Origin: a virus
Length of the DNA: 56,051 bases
Reading direction: 5' to 3' (one strand)
IMG/VR virus record: IMGVR_UViG_3300009163_000041
Coordinates: 1-56,051 of that record
Shown here: in pieces, positions 19,949-29,164 of the stretch
How the letters are laid out: every line of letters starts with the position of its first letter
Numbering within the stretch: the stretch's first letter is position 1
The notes under the pieces: model-generated
Seen by the model: the letters and a program-made list of their open reading frames with translations, nothing else
What the model was told of the DNA's origin: nothing
The model's database searches: none
Made by a program: the position numbers and the translations under genes

Positions 19949-22401
19949 ACATCTATATATGTACTTCCAATATAGCTTGTAAAGTTAAAAATAGTATTGC
20001 TATATGATGCTCCAGTATCCCAAAATCTTATTGTTCTTGAATCATATCCAGAAGCTCCAATCCAATCTTGGGCATAACCTCCTAAGAATTGAATTCCTAT
20101 TGAATCTTCAGGAATTTCCCCTTTTCTGCGAAATACATTCATTGGTCTTAAAACCATAAAATTACTCGCACTAAATGTAGCGTCGGCATATGTAGTTGTA
20201 TAGCTACTAGTAGAAAAAGAATCAATCTCCGTTATTATTTCTGTGACATAATATGCACAAGGTAATAGTGATATAAAAAGATCATCACTTTCACCTGTAA
20301 ATACTCCCGAATTGCCTATGGTTACCCAATCTGGAAGACTTCTTACTGATTTATTTGGAGAAACAAATATGCCTTTAATAATTTGAAAAGCAGAATATGC
20401 TGAATTTACATCATTGTATCCCACAGAATCTGCATCTGAAAATGTAATTCCCCTATAAATAGTTGTTGACGCACCATTTGGCATAACTCTTGTTATGCTG
20501 GCATTTGTATAAGCAACTGCCCATGTTGTGTAAGCTGTAAATGATGTATCAGTTATGCTCGATGATTCTGGAAGTATAAAAGTTGCAACAAATGGATCAC
20601 TTATATTTGCTACGCCAGCAAGGATTTTTCTCGTAAATGTTGTTTCTGTTGTTTCTTCTGTATTGGAAATTTCCGATATTATAGTAGTAAATGTATCTCC
20701 AATACCAAAAGCTGGAAACTCATAATCTTTATATGCCTTACTATTTAAAATTGAAAATATTCCATTATTTTTGCTTAAATTTGAAGCATTATATGTAATT
20801 CTATTTTTAAAATAATATATTTTTGGCTGTTCACTAAATGACATTTGACCACCGCTTACTGCCACATTAGAATATATATTTCCATAGCCCGCCCAATTTT
20901 CATCATTGATAATAGTTGGACTGTAGACAGTCTGGGAAGCAGGGAATAGTGAATCAATAATGGTCTTTGTAAACGCAAGCTCTGCGGAACCTTTCCAACT
21001 TTCAAAACGAAAAATACAAGATTCTCCTTCAATAGTAGTAATACCTTCAGATTGACCATTATTTACTGTATAATAATTTGTACTTCTAAAAGTGCTGAGA
21101 GGTGCTAAAAAGGTCTTCTCTATTGTAGCATATGTTAAAGTTGTTTTACTTATTGTCGTAAATAACATACTTGAATCAACAAACTCTCCCTGTTCTTGCA
21201 AGACTCCGTTCATTTGTGTTTGCACAGTCGCAGTGGTTATAACAGTTCTTGTTGTTATATAGTTAGTACCTACCATGCTAGATGGGTAACTATACATTTC
21301 AAAAGTGCTTTGCTGTGTAGCTCTGCTTGTGTAGTTTGTGCTTTCGGATGCAAAATCTCCATTGTTTCCGTCATATAAGTAATCCAGTATTCTTTCTGAT
21401 GCATCTGATGAATATGAGATTGTTGTATATTCATTTGTTAGTGTAGTCGTAGGAAAGGAACTTGTGCTAGAGAATATGTTTTCTGTCGCAGAAGTAGGCA
21501 TATTGTCTGTGAACTCTTGATTGTTATTTGTTATGACTGTATTAGAGAATGTTGAGATATCTGTTCCGCTAAAAAAATCAGTGTTTGGAGAGCTTAAAAA
21601 ACAAGCATACGGACTAATTTGCTCCCCATCTGCGTTTGTGTCCGTAATTAACGTATAATCACTATTGTTGCTATTGATACCTGTTCCAATATGATGATTT
21701 ATGTCGGTTGTTACAGATTTTGTTGTCTGAAATTCAATGGCAGTATTTGCTGTTTGTCCTATTATAGTTGATATATTGTAAACGGTTTCCAAGAAAGTAT
21801 AGTTGGTGTTAGCTTGTTGTGTTACTACTATTACTATAGTAGTAGATTCTGTAGTAAAGGATGGGGCGGTATATGTTGTGCCTTGAAGTGTATCAAAAAA
21901 AGATGGTACTGCATTGTATGCGCCCCCAGTCGTGTCGGTTCCATCCCAAGATGTGCTAAATCCTGCACCAATTCGACTTATATAGCCACCAAAATGAGCG
22001 ACAGTAAAAGCTCCCTCCACACTAGCCCCGAAGCTGAAGCTATCGGTAAATTCATATCCACCGACAGCATACAATCCAGTATAGTATGAATATGGCGCAG
22101 CAGAACTAGTAGTCATCTCAAAGCTAAAGGCATCAACACCTATAGTTCCAAAAGCTGAGTCAATTGGATCATTTAGTAAATTAATTAATTCCTCAGCCAC
22201 ACTATAAGTTATGTATCCATTGAAGTCTGTGCTGAAACTACTAACCGCAATTGCATAAAGTGTTTCGAATGTATTATTACTAGTTATTGTGTTATTTTCT
22301 TCTGCACGAGTATATTTATTACTTACACTAGAACTAAATGCACTTACTGACTGTGCATAAATAGAAAACGGACTAAAGTATGTGGTAAGATGTGTATACA
22401 T
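19945..22401 (-). CDS. Large Ser/Thr/Tyr-rich tail or adhesin-like protein, 818 aa
   Basis: Start placed at ATG 22401 (MYTHLTTYFSPFSIYAQSVS), on the upstream stop (TAATG). Low-complexity beta-type sequence, extremely rich in Ser, Thr, Asn and Tyr (for example TTSSAAPYSYYTGLYAVGGY, TTESTTIVIVVTQQANTNYT). No catalytic motif or collagen repeat. Last of the tail genes and followed by a glycosyltransferase gene, so a receptor-binding or tail-tip fibre decorated with sugar is plausible; this is inference. The 5' end lies at 22.4 kb, the AT-rich part of the genome. Confidence 0.65.
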   Translation of the reverse strand: MYTHLTTYFSPFSIYAQSVSAFSSSVSNKYTRAEENNTITSNNTFETLYAIAVSSFSTDFNGYITYSVAEELINLLNDPIDSAFGTIGVDAFSFEMTTSSAAPYSYYTGLYAVGGYEFTDSFSFGASVEGAFTVAHFGGYISRIGAGFSTSWDGTDTTGGAYNAVPSFFDTLQGTTYTAPSFTTESTTIVIVVTQQANTNYTFLETVYNISTIIGQTANTAIEFQTTKSVTTDINHHIGTGINSNNSDYTLITDTNADGEQISPYACFLSSPNTDFFSGTDISTFSNTVITNNNQEFTDNMPTSATENIFSSTSSFPTTTLTNEYTTISYSSDASERILDYLYDGNNGDFASESTNYTSRATQQSTFEMYSYPSSMVGTNYITTRTVITTATVQTQMNGVLQEQGEFVDSSMLFTTISKTTLTYATIEKTFLAPLSTFRSTNYYTVNNGQSEGITTIEGESCIFRFESWKGSAELAFTKTIIDSLFPASQTVYSPTIINDENWAGYGNIYSNVAVSGGQMSFSEQPKIYYFKNRITYNASNLSKNNGIFSILNSKAYKDYEFPAFGIGDTFTTIISEISNTEETTETTFTRKILAGVANISDPFVATFILPESSSITDTSFTAYTTWAVAYTNASITRVMPNGASTTIYRGITFSDADSVGYNDVNSAYSAFQIIKGIFVSPNKSVRSLPDWVTIGNSGVFTGESDDLFISLLPCAYYVTEIITEIDSFSTSSYTTTYADATFSASNFMVLRPMNVFRRKGEIPEDSIGIQFLGGYAQDWIGASGYDSRTIRFWDTGASYSNTIFNFTSYIGSTYIDV

Positions 22402-22988
22402 TATGATGCAAATACCCAAGAGTACCAAGAACGATACGGAAGCTGACCAAACTGAACTCCCGCTATTGTTTCTTTTATCATTTCTTGAGGAATCGCCATA
22501 ATGGGAGATGTGCCTATTGTTCTATAGGGTGTTAATTCATTATCTATATAGTAAAGACTAACTTTGAATGAAATTGGAGCAACTTCTGGCGTGGTCTCAA
22601 CTGGCTCTGGTGGAGATGCTTCTATTTTAACTTCTGCTTCTTGGATTTGTTTTCCATCGGTTGTGCATTCTAAATTAACATAGCCCATCTGTAGTGAAAA
22701 TGTCGTTGCTGTATTGTTTTGAATAATTCCATTGATAGTGCCAGCTCTAATTCCAAACCAAGGGGCACTTACTGTTCCACCAAGATATATTTGATATGGG
22801 TAAGTTATATTTATTGAAGAAGTTGCTTTTTGAGGTGAGTTGATAGAAATAGTAGTTCCCCCAGAACCTCTTTTGAATGTTCCACCTACTACAGAATTTA
22901 TCTGCGACTCACGAATGGAATCAACGATCCCATTGATCATATCTGCCGTGATTTTTTCTCCAACTTGATATTTTCTTAATGCTGGCAT
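22401..22988 (-). CDS. Tail-tip protein, 195 aa
   Basis: Start placed at ATG 22988 (MPALRKYQVGEKITADMING), which fits a short helical start ITADMINGIVDSIRES; beta-rich afterwards (INITYPYQIYLGGTVSAPWF). This helical-start then beta layout is common in small baseplate or tail-tip subunits. No homologue identified. Confidence 0.6.
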   Translation of the reverse strand: MPALRKYQVGEKITADMINGIVDSIRESQINSVVGGTFKRGSGGTTISINSPQKATSSINITYPYQIYLGGTVSAPWFGIRAGTINGIIQNNTATTFSLQMGYVNLECTTDGKQIQEAEVKIEASPPEPVETTPEVAPISFKVSLYYIDNELTPYRTIGTSPIMAIPQEMIKETIAGVQFGQLPYRSWYSWVFAS

Positions 22989-22989
22989 A

Positions 22990-23742
22990 TTATGATGCTG
23001 GAGGAGCTGAAACAGGGGTTCCGTATATGTATTCGTTCCATCCATTCCTATCTGAAGCTCTAAACTCTTGAGTTACATTGTATGTAGTTCCCTGCTTTCT
23101 GTATGTTATACTTGTACATAGCCAGTTTTTGCCAGTTTGAATAGTCGGAAAACCAGATGTTCCAGACATTATCTTTCCAACTTTAGAGAGGTCTGGCCTT
23201 GTCGTAGTTGAATAAGATCTGCAATATGAAATGTTTGGGTTAAGATAAGACTGGACACCAAATAGATTTCTTTTTGCATTTCTTGTAAATCCAAGAAACT
23301 CTCCATCTTCGGAAAATAATGCACCTCCAGATGTTGATGTTTCGCCCTGCGTAACAACACCTCCAGAAAACTCCACGATGCTATCTGAATTATCGTGGCT
23401 TACAATAAAGTTATAGTTTGAAGCTATTGGCTCTTCTCCTGTGGAGCCAATAAGACTTGACTCAACTACTGCTGAAGCCGATGGTGCGACAGCACTAGAA
23501 GCTCTTCCTTCATATTGTATTGAATATTCTGTAAAGTTTCCAGATTGTGCAGATATTGAAAAGCCGACAACAGATAGAGATTGACCATCTACGGACTTTG
23601 TTGTGCCAATAGGGGGTGGAGCATATGAAGATCCAACCTTTGCAATTATCTTTTCAACATACTTTGCAATTCCATCATTTGAGACAGAATAAGATGTTTC
23701 GCTTAGTAGTCCGTCAACATATCCGATGTATGTAGCACTCAT
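22990..23742 (-). CDS. Tail structural protein, 250 aa (paralogue A)
   Basis: MSATYIGYVDGLLSETSYSV; beta-rich, Ser/Thr-rich. Shares a motif order with its downstream neighbour: EEPIAS, then GG.VT..., GGALFSEDGEFLGFTRNAKR, NLFGVQSYLNP and Y.RSY. Tandem paralogues of this kind usually form ring subunits of the tail tip. Overlaps the neighbour's start by one base. Confidence 0.65.
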   Translation of the reverse strand: MSATYIGYVDGLLSETSYSVSNDGIAKYVEKIIAKVGSSYAPPPIGTTKSVDGQSLSVVGFSISAQSGNFTEYSIQYEGRASSAVAPSASAVVESSLIGSTGEEPIASNYNFIVSHDNSDSIVEFSGGVVTQGETSTSGGALFSEDGEFLGFTRNAKRNLFGVQSYLNPNISYCRSYSTTTRPDLSKVGKIMSGTSGFPTIQTGKNWLCTSITYRKQGTTYNVTQEFRASDRNGWNEYIYGTPVSAPPAS

Positions 23743-24482
23743 TATGCAGTATAGTAAATGGTATTATTCCAACCACTAAAACCACTTGATAGATATTCTT
23801 CCGTAATTTCGTATGAGTTACCGCCCCCCCTCCAAGTTAGGCCAGTAAGCATCCAATTTCTTCCGCTTGCAATTGTAGGCTGATCTCCAGATGGATTTGA
23901 ATATATATAGGCAAGTTTCGCAGTAAAGGAAGAAGATGGTGGAGAATTTTGCGTATATGTTCTCCTGTATGTCACTCTTGGAGAAAGAAAGCTTTGAACT
24001 CCCGTAAAGTTATTTGTGGCTGTTTTGCTAAATGCAACAAATAATCCGTCAGCATTAAAGATTGCACCTCCAGTTCCTCCGCTTCCCTCAGTAGTTGCAC
24101 CACCAGAGGCTTGTACGATAGAAGTTGTAAATGCACCTGTAGATGCCGTAAATGCTGGATGTGAAGCGATTGGCTCTTCTTGAGCAGTTGCAACAACCTC
24201 ATAGATTGAGAGATCTGTTGCCCCAGAGGTTGATCCTGCACTGCTATCTCCACCTTGATATGTTTTTGATACTTCCGCTATTCCGTCTTTAATTCTTATT
24301 TCAATAGTCGAAAGGCATACCGTGGTTCCGTTTGTAGTAGTTGATGATCCAATTACTCCTGTTACTTGATTTCCATTTTGATAAGCCACAACGGATGTGT
24401 ATGAGACTTTTCCAGACTTATCATACGAAATCTGCTCGCTTAAAGTGACGGGAAATACGCCTCTAAATACAGGAACTGGCAT
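23742..24482 (-). CDS. Tail structural protein, 246 aa (paralogue B)
   Basis: MPVPVFRGVFPVTLSEQISY; has the same block order EEPIAS, GGAIFNADGLFVAFSKTATN, NFTGVQSFLSPRVTYRRTY as the protein encoded at 22990-23742, so the two arose by duplication. Directly follows the tape measure gene, where lambda-type phages encode distal tail proteins. Confidence 0.65.
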   Translation of the reverse strand: MPVPVFRGVFPVTLSEQISYDKSGKVSYTSVVAYQNGNQVTGVIGSSTTTNGTTVCLSTIEIRIKDGIAEVSKTYQGGDSSAGSTSGATDLSIYEVVATAQEEPIASHPAFTASTGAFTTSIVQASGGATTEGSGGTGGAIFNADGLFVAFSKTATNNFTGVQSFLSPRVTYRRTYTQNSPPSSSFTAKLAYIYSNPSGDQPTIASGRNWMLTGLTWRGGGNSYEITEEYLSSGFSGWNNTIYYTA

Positions 24483-24484
24483 AA

Positions 24485-26632
24485 TTATCTCGCAAGGGTT
24501 GCAGTTTGTGAGGTATTGTCTTTTCTGTCTAGCTTTTTATCTAGATTTTTCAAGATTTCAGTTTGCATTTTTGATTGGTCTAGTTGTTTTTGGTTAATAT
24601 TCAAAAGTGGATTACCGCCAAAAGCACCACCACCTCCACCTATTCTTTGTAGGCTGGAAACTCCCTCGGATGCGTTGCCACCACTCATAGACTTTACCTT
24701 TGCTCCTAAAACTTCTGCTCCAACAACATCTCCCGCTCCCTCTGCACTTGCCTTGCCAGCAACGGCAATAGCAGAAAGCATCCCTTTATATTTTGCAAGC
24801 TGATCAGTAACCTCCTTCGATTGTTCTCCAAATTTAATATTAGCCCCAATAAGTGCATCTACTCCAGTTTTAACTCCGTTAAATGCCTCTTTAGCACCAA
24901 GGGCAATTTGATTAATTCCTTCATTTGCACTTCTTGAGTTTATCTGAAACTCTCCAAGACCAAACTGAACTCCATTCTCTAGCTTTTCCTTGAGTAGATT
25001 CCCAAATTCTTTTTGATCTGGAAGTGATTTATCAGATGCTAAAACACTTGCTGATGCAATTGCACCTCCGATTGCTCCACCCCTTGCAAATCCCTTTCCG
25101 ATAGTTGCAAAGTTTTTAAATAAAGAGTCAAATGCCTTGGTTGCATATAGTACGGCAAACTCAATACCTGTCTGAAAATATGCAATAGGGGTCTCAAATG
25201 CCCTCAAAAGCATAGCTCCAACGACCTTTGCGAAGCCAGTAAACACATCAATGAGGCCACTTGAAAGACCTTCTAGTGCGTCCGTGGAAAGAAGTTTATT
25301 TAGATAAGCAGATACAAATTTAGCTGTTCGCTCAAATAAGTCTTTAAATACAATTACAGATGTCTCAAATGTTGCTTTTAAAAGATCAAGAAGCATACCA
25401 CTTTTAAAGGCACCAGTAAGAACTTCTATTCCGAATCTAATCTGTTGCCCTAGTTTTGCTCCAAATCCAGCCAGTATATCTCCACCCTCAAAAAGCTTAA
25501 AAAGCTCAAGGATTGAAGGAGCTACTGCTCCAGCCATTTCAACAAAGAAACCACGAAAGAATGAACCAGAGTCACGAAGTTTTGCTGAAATCTTTGAGAA
25601 ATTATCTGCATTTCTTGCAAGAGATTGACCAAGCTGAGATTGTTTTGTGCCTAGCTCTGCAAATCCAGCCTCTTTGAATATTCCTTTTAGGGATGCCCCT
25701 GCTCTTCCAAAAATCGCAAATGAAGCAGCGGTTTGTTCTGCCGATGTGGAGAGACTTGATATTGCTTTCCCAATGACCATAAACTGTTGTTCTGGGGTCA
25801 TCTTCATCAAATCGTCCACATTCAGTTTTAGACGAGCTAACATATCATTTGTTGGCTCTCCGTCTGCGTTTACTCCAGTTAAAGCTCTCTGCATATTCTG
25901 TAATGCAACAGCACCAGACATTGAACTAACTCCAGAGTTTTTTAATAACTTCTGCAAATCAACAAGGAAGGGAATGCTTGCACCAGTTCTACCAGCAAGA
26001 TTCTTCATCTCGTCGCCCATCTCGATCGCACTCAATATTCCAATCTTAAAGAATCTATCTAAAGCACCAAAAGCAAGGCCAAGACCTCCAACCGCCACCC
26101 CAACTGGTTTTAATATGTTTAAAAAGCCACGAAAAGCACTTGAAACAGCACCGCCAACGGATGCAGTTGCACTTTTAGCCATATTTGTAAGACCACTTGC
26201 TACCGATGAAATTCCAGATAAGGCACTTTTTGTTGCTCCAGATATGGCTTGTAGTGCTTTTGCAGTTCCAAAAATAGAAACTCCAGCAACAATAGCAGAA
26301 GCTCCAATAACCTTAAATGTTGTAGGAATCTTTGAAAGCACATCCCCAACTTGAGATGCAAATGTTTTCAAATTGTTAAATCCATCTGAAACTCTTTTTA
26401 ATGCTGTTGGGAGTGCATTAAAAATAGACTGCAAATCTTTTGCCCCTTTTGCGATTATACTGATCCTCTCAGACACCCCAGTAACAAAATCAAAAACTTT
26501 CCATGTAGTTTTTGCTATATTCCCAACGGCACTTAATGAGCTTCCAAAAGACGCAAGCTTTGCCTTTGCGTTATCAATTCCAGAAGTAAATTTAGATACA
26601 TCAACCGAGATTGATCCTTGTGCTGTTTTCAT
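24485..26632 (-). CDS. Tape measure protein, 715 aa
   Basis: MKTAQGSISVDVSKFTSGID; long alternation of hydrophobic Ala/Gly-rich helices (GASAIVAGVSIFGTAKALQA, SASVGGAVSSAFRGFLNI) and amphipathic helices (FAKVVGAMLLRAFETPIAYF). Size, composition and position after the tail-chaperone genes identify the tape measure protein, which sets tail length. From the family rule of about 0.15 nm per residue the tail would be near 105 nm. Confidence 0.88.
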   Translation of the reverse strand: MKTAQGSISVDVSKFTSGIDNAKAKLASFGSSLSAVGNIAKTTWKVFDFVTGVSERISIIAKGAKDLQSIFNALPTALKRVSDGFNNLKTFASQVGDVLSKIPTTFKVIGASAIVAGVSIFGTAKALQAISGATKSALSGISSVASGLTNMAKSATASVGGAVSSAFRGFLNILKPVGVAVGGLGLAFGALDRFFKIGILSAIEMGDEMKNLAGRTGASIPFLVDLQKLLKNSGVSSMSGAVALQNMQRALTGVNADGEPTNDMLARLKLNVDDLMKMTPEQQFMVIGKAISSLSTSAEQTAASFAIFGRAGASLKGIFKEAGFAELGTKQSQLGQSLARNADNFSKISAKLRDSGSFFRGFFVEMAGAVAPSILELFKLFEGGDILAGFGAKLGQQIRFGIEVLTGAFKSGMLLDLLKATFETSVIVFKDLFERTAKFVSAYLNKLLSTDALEGLSSGLIDVFTGFAKVVGAMLLRAFETPIAYFQTGIEFAVLYATKAFDSLFKNFATIGKGFARGGAIGGAIASASVLASDKSLPDQKEFGNLLKEKLENGVQFGLGEFQINSRSANEGINQIALGAKEAFNGVKTGVDALIGANIKFGEQSKEVTDQLAKYKGMLSAIAVAGKASAEGAGDVVGAEVLGAKVKSMSGGNASEGVSSLQRIGGGGGAFGGNPLLNINQKQLDQSKMQTEILKNLDKKLDRKDNTSQTATLAR

Positions 26633-27000
26633 TAGAATTTAGAAAATGCCACCTCCAAGGCTTTATCAAGCTCCTCTTGCTTTCTTTCTGCCAAGAGCCT
26701 AGCCATAACGCTAGAAGCTTGGTTGCGTTTATTTTTTACAAAATTACGGCCAGCCCAAACTACATCTGGAGTTTTCCATTGATTTGTGATAAACCATTTT
26801 TTCTTATTAAAGCTGAACCATTCCTTGCCGTTTCTGCCCTTGCTCAATACTGCCTCTGTTCCCATGGCCTTTCTCCAAGCCTCCTTGCCCATTTTATTGA
26901 GCCTTTCAGAAGATCCAGACAGACTTTTAGCCACATCGTCCTTGAGTGCGTCAAGTCCATATAGTAGCTCCTTATCGTTCCATGTAACTGATATATTCAT
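26632..27000 (-). CDS. Small tail protein next to tape measure, 122 aa
   Basis: MNISVTWNDKELLYGLDALK; basic, helical, with WRKAMGTEAVLSKGRNGKEW and FVKNKRNQASSVMARLLAER. It overlaps the end of the frameshifted chaperone product (ATGA) and the tape measure start. Size and basic helical character suit a small tail component; not identified. Confidence 0.65.
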   Translation of the reverse strand: MNISVTWNDKELLYGLDALKDDVAKSLSGSSERLNKMGKEAWRKAMGTEAVLSKGRNGKEWFSFNKKKWFITNQWKTPDVVWAGRNFVKNKRNQASSVMARLLAERKQEELDKALEVAFSKF

Positions 27001-27610
27001 ATCCCTATCTGTCTTTCTATGTCAGCTTTCCTTTTTACTTGATCGCTTCCCCACTCTGTACTTATTCCGTTCATTCTCCATATACAGTGCTGATACTGGA
27101 ATCCCCTAGAAAGCGGAAGTTCGTCCAGTATGAACTCTTCCGACCATCCTGTTTGGGAGGCCAGAGTGATCACATACGAAGCGACCCACTCTGGCTCTGC
27201 TAGTTTGGGGAGTCTCCTCCGCTTGAATTGTTACTATCCTTGGGGGATGCAATTGCAAGACCAGAAGAGGTAATAATCTCCTCAATCATTTTGCCAGCCT
27301 CGTTTAAGTCCGAAACATTCAGCTTATCAGCCCACTCAAGAACAGAACCCCAAAACTTCTCTTTACTATATGAATTCACTCGAACTTGCACAATCGGGGC
27401 ACAGTGAATATAGATAAAGGAAAGAATATCAAACTCTGGATTTTCGCTTTCGCCACCTGTAATCAGCTTATTCCCTACTTTTTTGCATATAAGAAGCGAT
27501 CCAGCCGTGAATGGACGCAGTTTCAAGTCTCTGATGCTTGATTCCTTGGGAACAAAGGCATCAGATCGTGTTTGGCTTAATGCTTCCTCGTCATTTAATA
27601 GATCATTCAT
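26997..27610 (-). CDS. Tail assembly chaperone, -1 frameshift fusion product (GT-like)
   Basis: The zero-frame gene (27200-27610, 136 residues) ends at CCC-AAA-C then TAG. A -1 slip at that heptamer opens 68 further residues starting LAEPEWVASYVITLASQTGW with SEEFILDELPLSRGFQYQHC, ending IERQIGI with TGA at 26997. This is the classic lambda G/GT-type arrangement used to set the ratio of two chaperones that assist tape measure assembly. The extension contains the W...LP...G..Y.H pattern seen in GT-type extensions. Confidence 0.85.
27200..27610 (-). CDS. Tail assembly chaperone, short form (G-like), 136 aa
   Basis: MNDLLNDEEALSQTRSDAFV, PKESSIRDLKLRPFTAGSLL, a cytoplasmic helix-rich protein located directly before the tape measure, as G is in lambda. 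The C-terminal part DSNNSSGGDSPN is a flexible linker that precedes the frameshift site. Confidence 0.8.
   Translation of the reverse strand: MNDLLNDEEALSQTRSDAFVPKESSIRDLKLRPFTAGSLLICKKVGNKLITGGESENPEFDILSFIYIHCAPIVQVRVNSYSKEKFWGSVLEWADKLNVSDLNEAGKMIEEIITSSGLAIASPKDSNNSSGGDSPN
27203..27209 (-). promoter_or_regulatory. -1 ribosomal frameshift heptamer CCCAAAC
   Basis: Reading on the minus strand the slippery heptamer CCCAAAC (pattern XXXYYYZ) lies in frame just before the TAG stop (27202-27200). The -1 frame stays open for 68 codons beyond. No pseudoknot was searched for. Confidence 0.82.
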
Positions 27611-27984
27611 AGTTTTTTCATTATCCTTTTCTTTTCTTCTGCACTTGCATTTTTAGGGTAAAGTAAAACTTTATCTCCATATCTGACTCGCACCATAGGA
27701 ATAGATTGTTTAATGGTATCTAGTAGCCGATCACGATTATGAGCATATGCCCAAAGATAAGCTAGTGGCTCTTCAGAATTCATCTTTTCAAGGCCACCCT
27801 TCCACTTGTTTGCATCTGTTGTTACTAGACCATTTGAATCATCAAAAAGAAAAGTTACATCCGTTTTTCCATTTTCCTCAACACAGCAAGAGCCTTGATC
27901 TTTAAGCTTGTGTCCAACTGTTAGTAAAGCACAAGCTAACTTAATATTGTTTGTGACGTAAATATAATCGCCAGAATTTAGCAT
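27607..27984 (-). CDS. Hypothetical tail-region protein, 125 aa
   Basis: MLNSGDYIYVTNNIKLACAL; contains GSCCVEENGKTDVTFLFDD and many Lys residues at the end (ASAEEKKRIMKKL). Overlaps the chaperone start (ATGA). Not recognised. Confidence 0.65.
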   Translation of the reverse strand: MLNSGDYIYVTNNIKLACALLTVGHKLKDQGSCCVEENGKTDVTFLFDDSNGLVTTDANKWKGGLEKMNSEEPLAYLWAYAHNRDRLLDTIKQSIPMVRVRYGDKVLLYPKNASAEEKKRIMKKL

Positions 27985-28024
27985 AGGAATCTCGGTGGGA
28001 ATCTGTTTAGGGTTTAATTAAGCA

Positions 28025-28387
28025 TTAAGAAATACCATCACGAACAACAATTTTGTATTTAATTTTTACAAAATCTTCTGATGATTTTGTTGCGGTAACT
28101 TCCTCTACAACATAAGCTCCAGAAATAGTTGAAAAACCTGTCAGTCCAGCATTAGAGGGAGTAAGTGTTCCACCCTGCGTTACGGAGTTAGTTGCCGTTG
28201 CATATCCCTCAAGGCTATACTCATCTTTTTTGCCAGTATAGGCAACTGCTGCCGTGCCACCGCTGATATTCTTTGCTTCAACTTTATTTGAAGAAGAGCT
28301 TACTGAAATATTTGTAGCAATCATTGTGGCTTCGCCAGTCAAAATACCAAAGCTAGTTGCTGTTCCCTTAATAATTGCTACTGCCAT
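28025..28387 (-). CDS. Tail tube-like protein, 120 aa
   Basis: MAVAIIKGTATSFGILTGEA; alternating Thr/Val/Ser beta strands with AVAYTGKKDEYSLEGYATAT typical of small tail tube subunits. Paired with a similar-size gene at 28392. No database comparison was made. Confidence 0.65.
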   Translation of the reverse strand: MAVAIIKGTATSFGILTGEATMIATNISVSSSSNKVEAKNISGGTAAVAYTGKKDEYSLEGYATATNSVTQGGTLTPSNAGLTGFSTISGAYVVEEVTATKSSEDFVKIKYKIVVRDGIS

Positions 28388-28391
28388 AAAA

Positions 28392-28751
28392 TTAGCTCGT
28401 TTGTCCTAAGTTAGCCCATCCACTTGCGGATAATTGCACTTCGGCAAATCCATCATTGGTAAATGTTCTTGAGGAAGATTCAATATACAGAGAGGTTTGG
28501 CCTCCAGTTAAAAATGTGTTTGCAGCTGCACTAACCAATTCACCAATTCCAGCAGATGCAGAACCGCTAACAATTGTCATAGAAATTGATGTGTTCGGAT
28601 TTGAAATAGCAACTGCCTTAAAAGTTCCGTTGCCACCCATAAGCTCAACTGGATCACATTTGATGGTTTGCTCAAATGAGCGAACAACGGCACTATTAAA
28701 GTCCGTAGTTCCAAAAGAGAGAGTGGTTAAACCGATAGTTGTGAGAGCCAT
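28392..28751 (-). CDS. Tail tube-like protein, 119 aa
   Basis: MALTTIGLTTLSFGTTDFNS; Thr/Ser-rich beta protein, similar in size and character to the downstream neighbour, so the two may be duplicated tube or tube-related proteins. TTGACA stands 16 bases before ATG and no ribosome-binding site is seen. Confidence 0.62.
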   Translation of the reverse strand: MALTTIGLTTLSFGTTDFNSAVVRSFEQTIKCDPVELMGGNGTFKAVAISNPNTSISMTIVSGSASAGIGELVSAAANTFLTGGQTSLYIESSSRTFTNDGFAEVQLSASGWANLGQTS

Positions 28752-28769
28752 TCTAGTTTACTATTTGTG

Positions 28770-28994
28770 TCAACCTTTACGCACGAGCATTTCTTTGATT
28801 ACTTCCCAAGAAACCGTCATAATTGCACCGACAACGGCTATCATGCCTAAAGCCTTGTGCTTCAATGCCTCAAGAACAGATACCCTATTTGATAGATCAG
28901 CAAAGTTTGAAAGAGACTTTTCCACCATACTACACAACTGCACCTGCCTTTCCTCCATTCTTGCGAGCCGTTCTTTGATGGTTATCTCAGTCAT
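28770..28994 (-). CDS. XhlA-like (hemolysin/holin accessory) membrane protein, 74 aa
   Basis: Start placed at ATG 28994 (MTEITIKERLARMEERQVQL), which overlaps the upstream stop (ATGA). An N-terminal coiled coil (RLARMEERQ ... NRVSVLEALKHKAL) precedes one membrane span (GMIAVVGAIMTVSWEVI) and a basic end. This is the layout of the XhlA family, which assists phage lysis or holin function. It lies unexpectedly within the tail module. Confidence 0.7.
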   Translation of the reverse strand: MTEITIKERLARMEERQVQLCSMVEKSLSNFADLSNRVSVLEALKHKALGMIAVVGAIMTVSWEVIKEMLVRKG

Positions 28995-29164
28995 TTTTTC
29001 CACCAGTCTGCACCATCTGGAATATGAGCTAGGATGGCTTTCTGTGCTTCTCTGAGGCTCGTAGTGAGGTGAACGGCTGGCTTTCCGTCAATGTAGCCTA
29101 ACGATATGAAGCCCTCGTCTAAAAGGTACTGCAGGGCTTGGCAGGCTTGGTCGTCCTTGCTCAT
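28991..29164 (-). CDS. Small hypothetical protein, 57 aa
   Basis: Start placed at ATG 29164 (MSKDDQACQALQYLLDEGFI), overlapping the lipoprotein stop (ATGA). Helix then beta, probably a small winged-helix-like fold, ending DGADWWKK. Function unknown. Confidence 0.62.
   Translation of the reverse strand: MSKDDQACQALQYLLDEGFISLGYIDGKPAVHLTTSLREAQKAILAHIPDGADWWKK

Noticed and set aside
25647-26354. Long plus-strand frame (235 codons) within the tape measure gene
   Set aside because: Runs antisense to a strong, well-supported gene, with Ala/Pro-rich low-quality sequence caused by the opposite frame. No ribosome-binding site or conserved motif.
28456-29055. Plus-strand frame of 199 codons over tail tube-like and XhlA-like genes
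   Set aside because: Antisense shadow of three supported minus-strand genes; no start signals.
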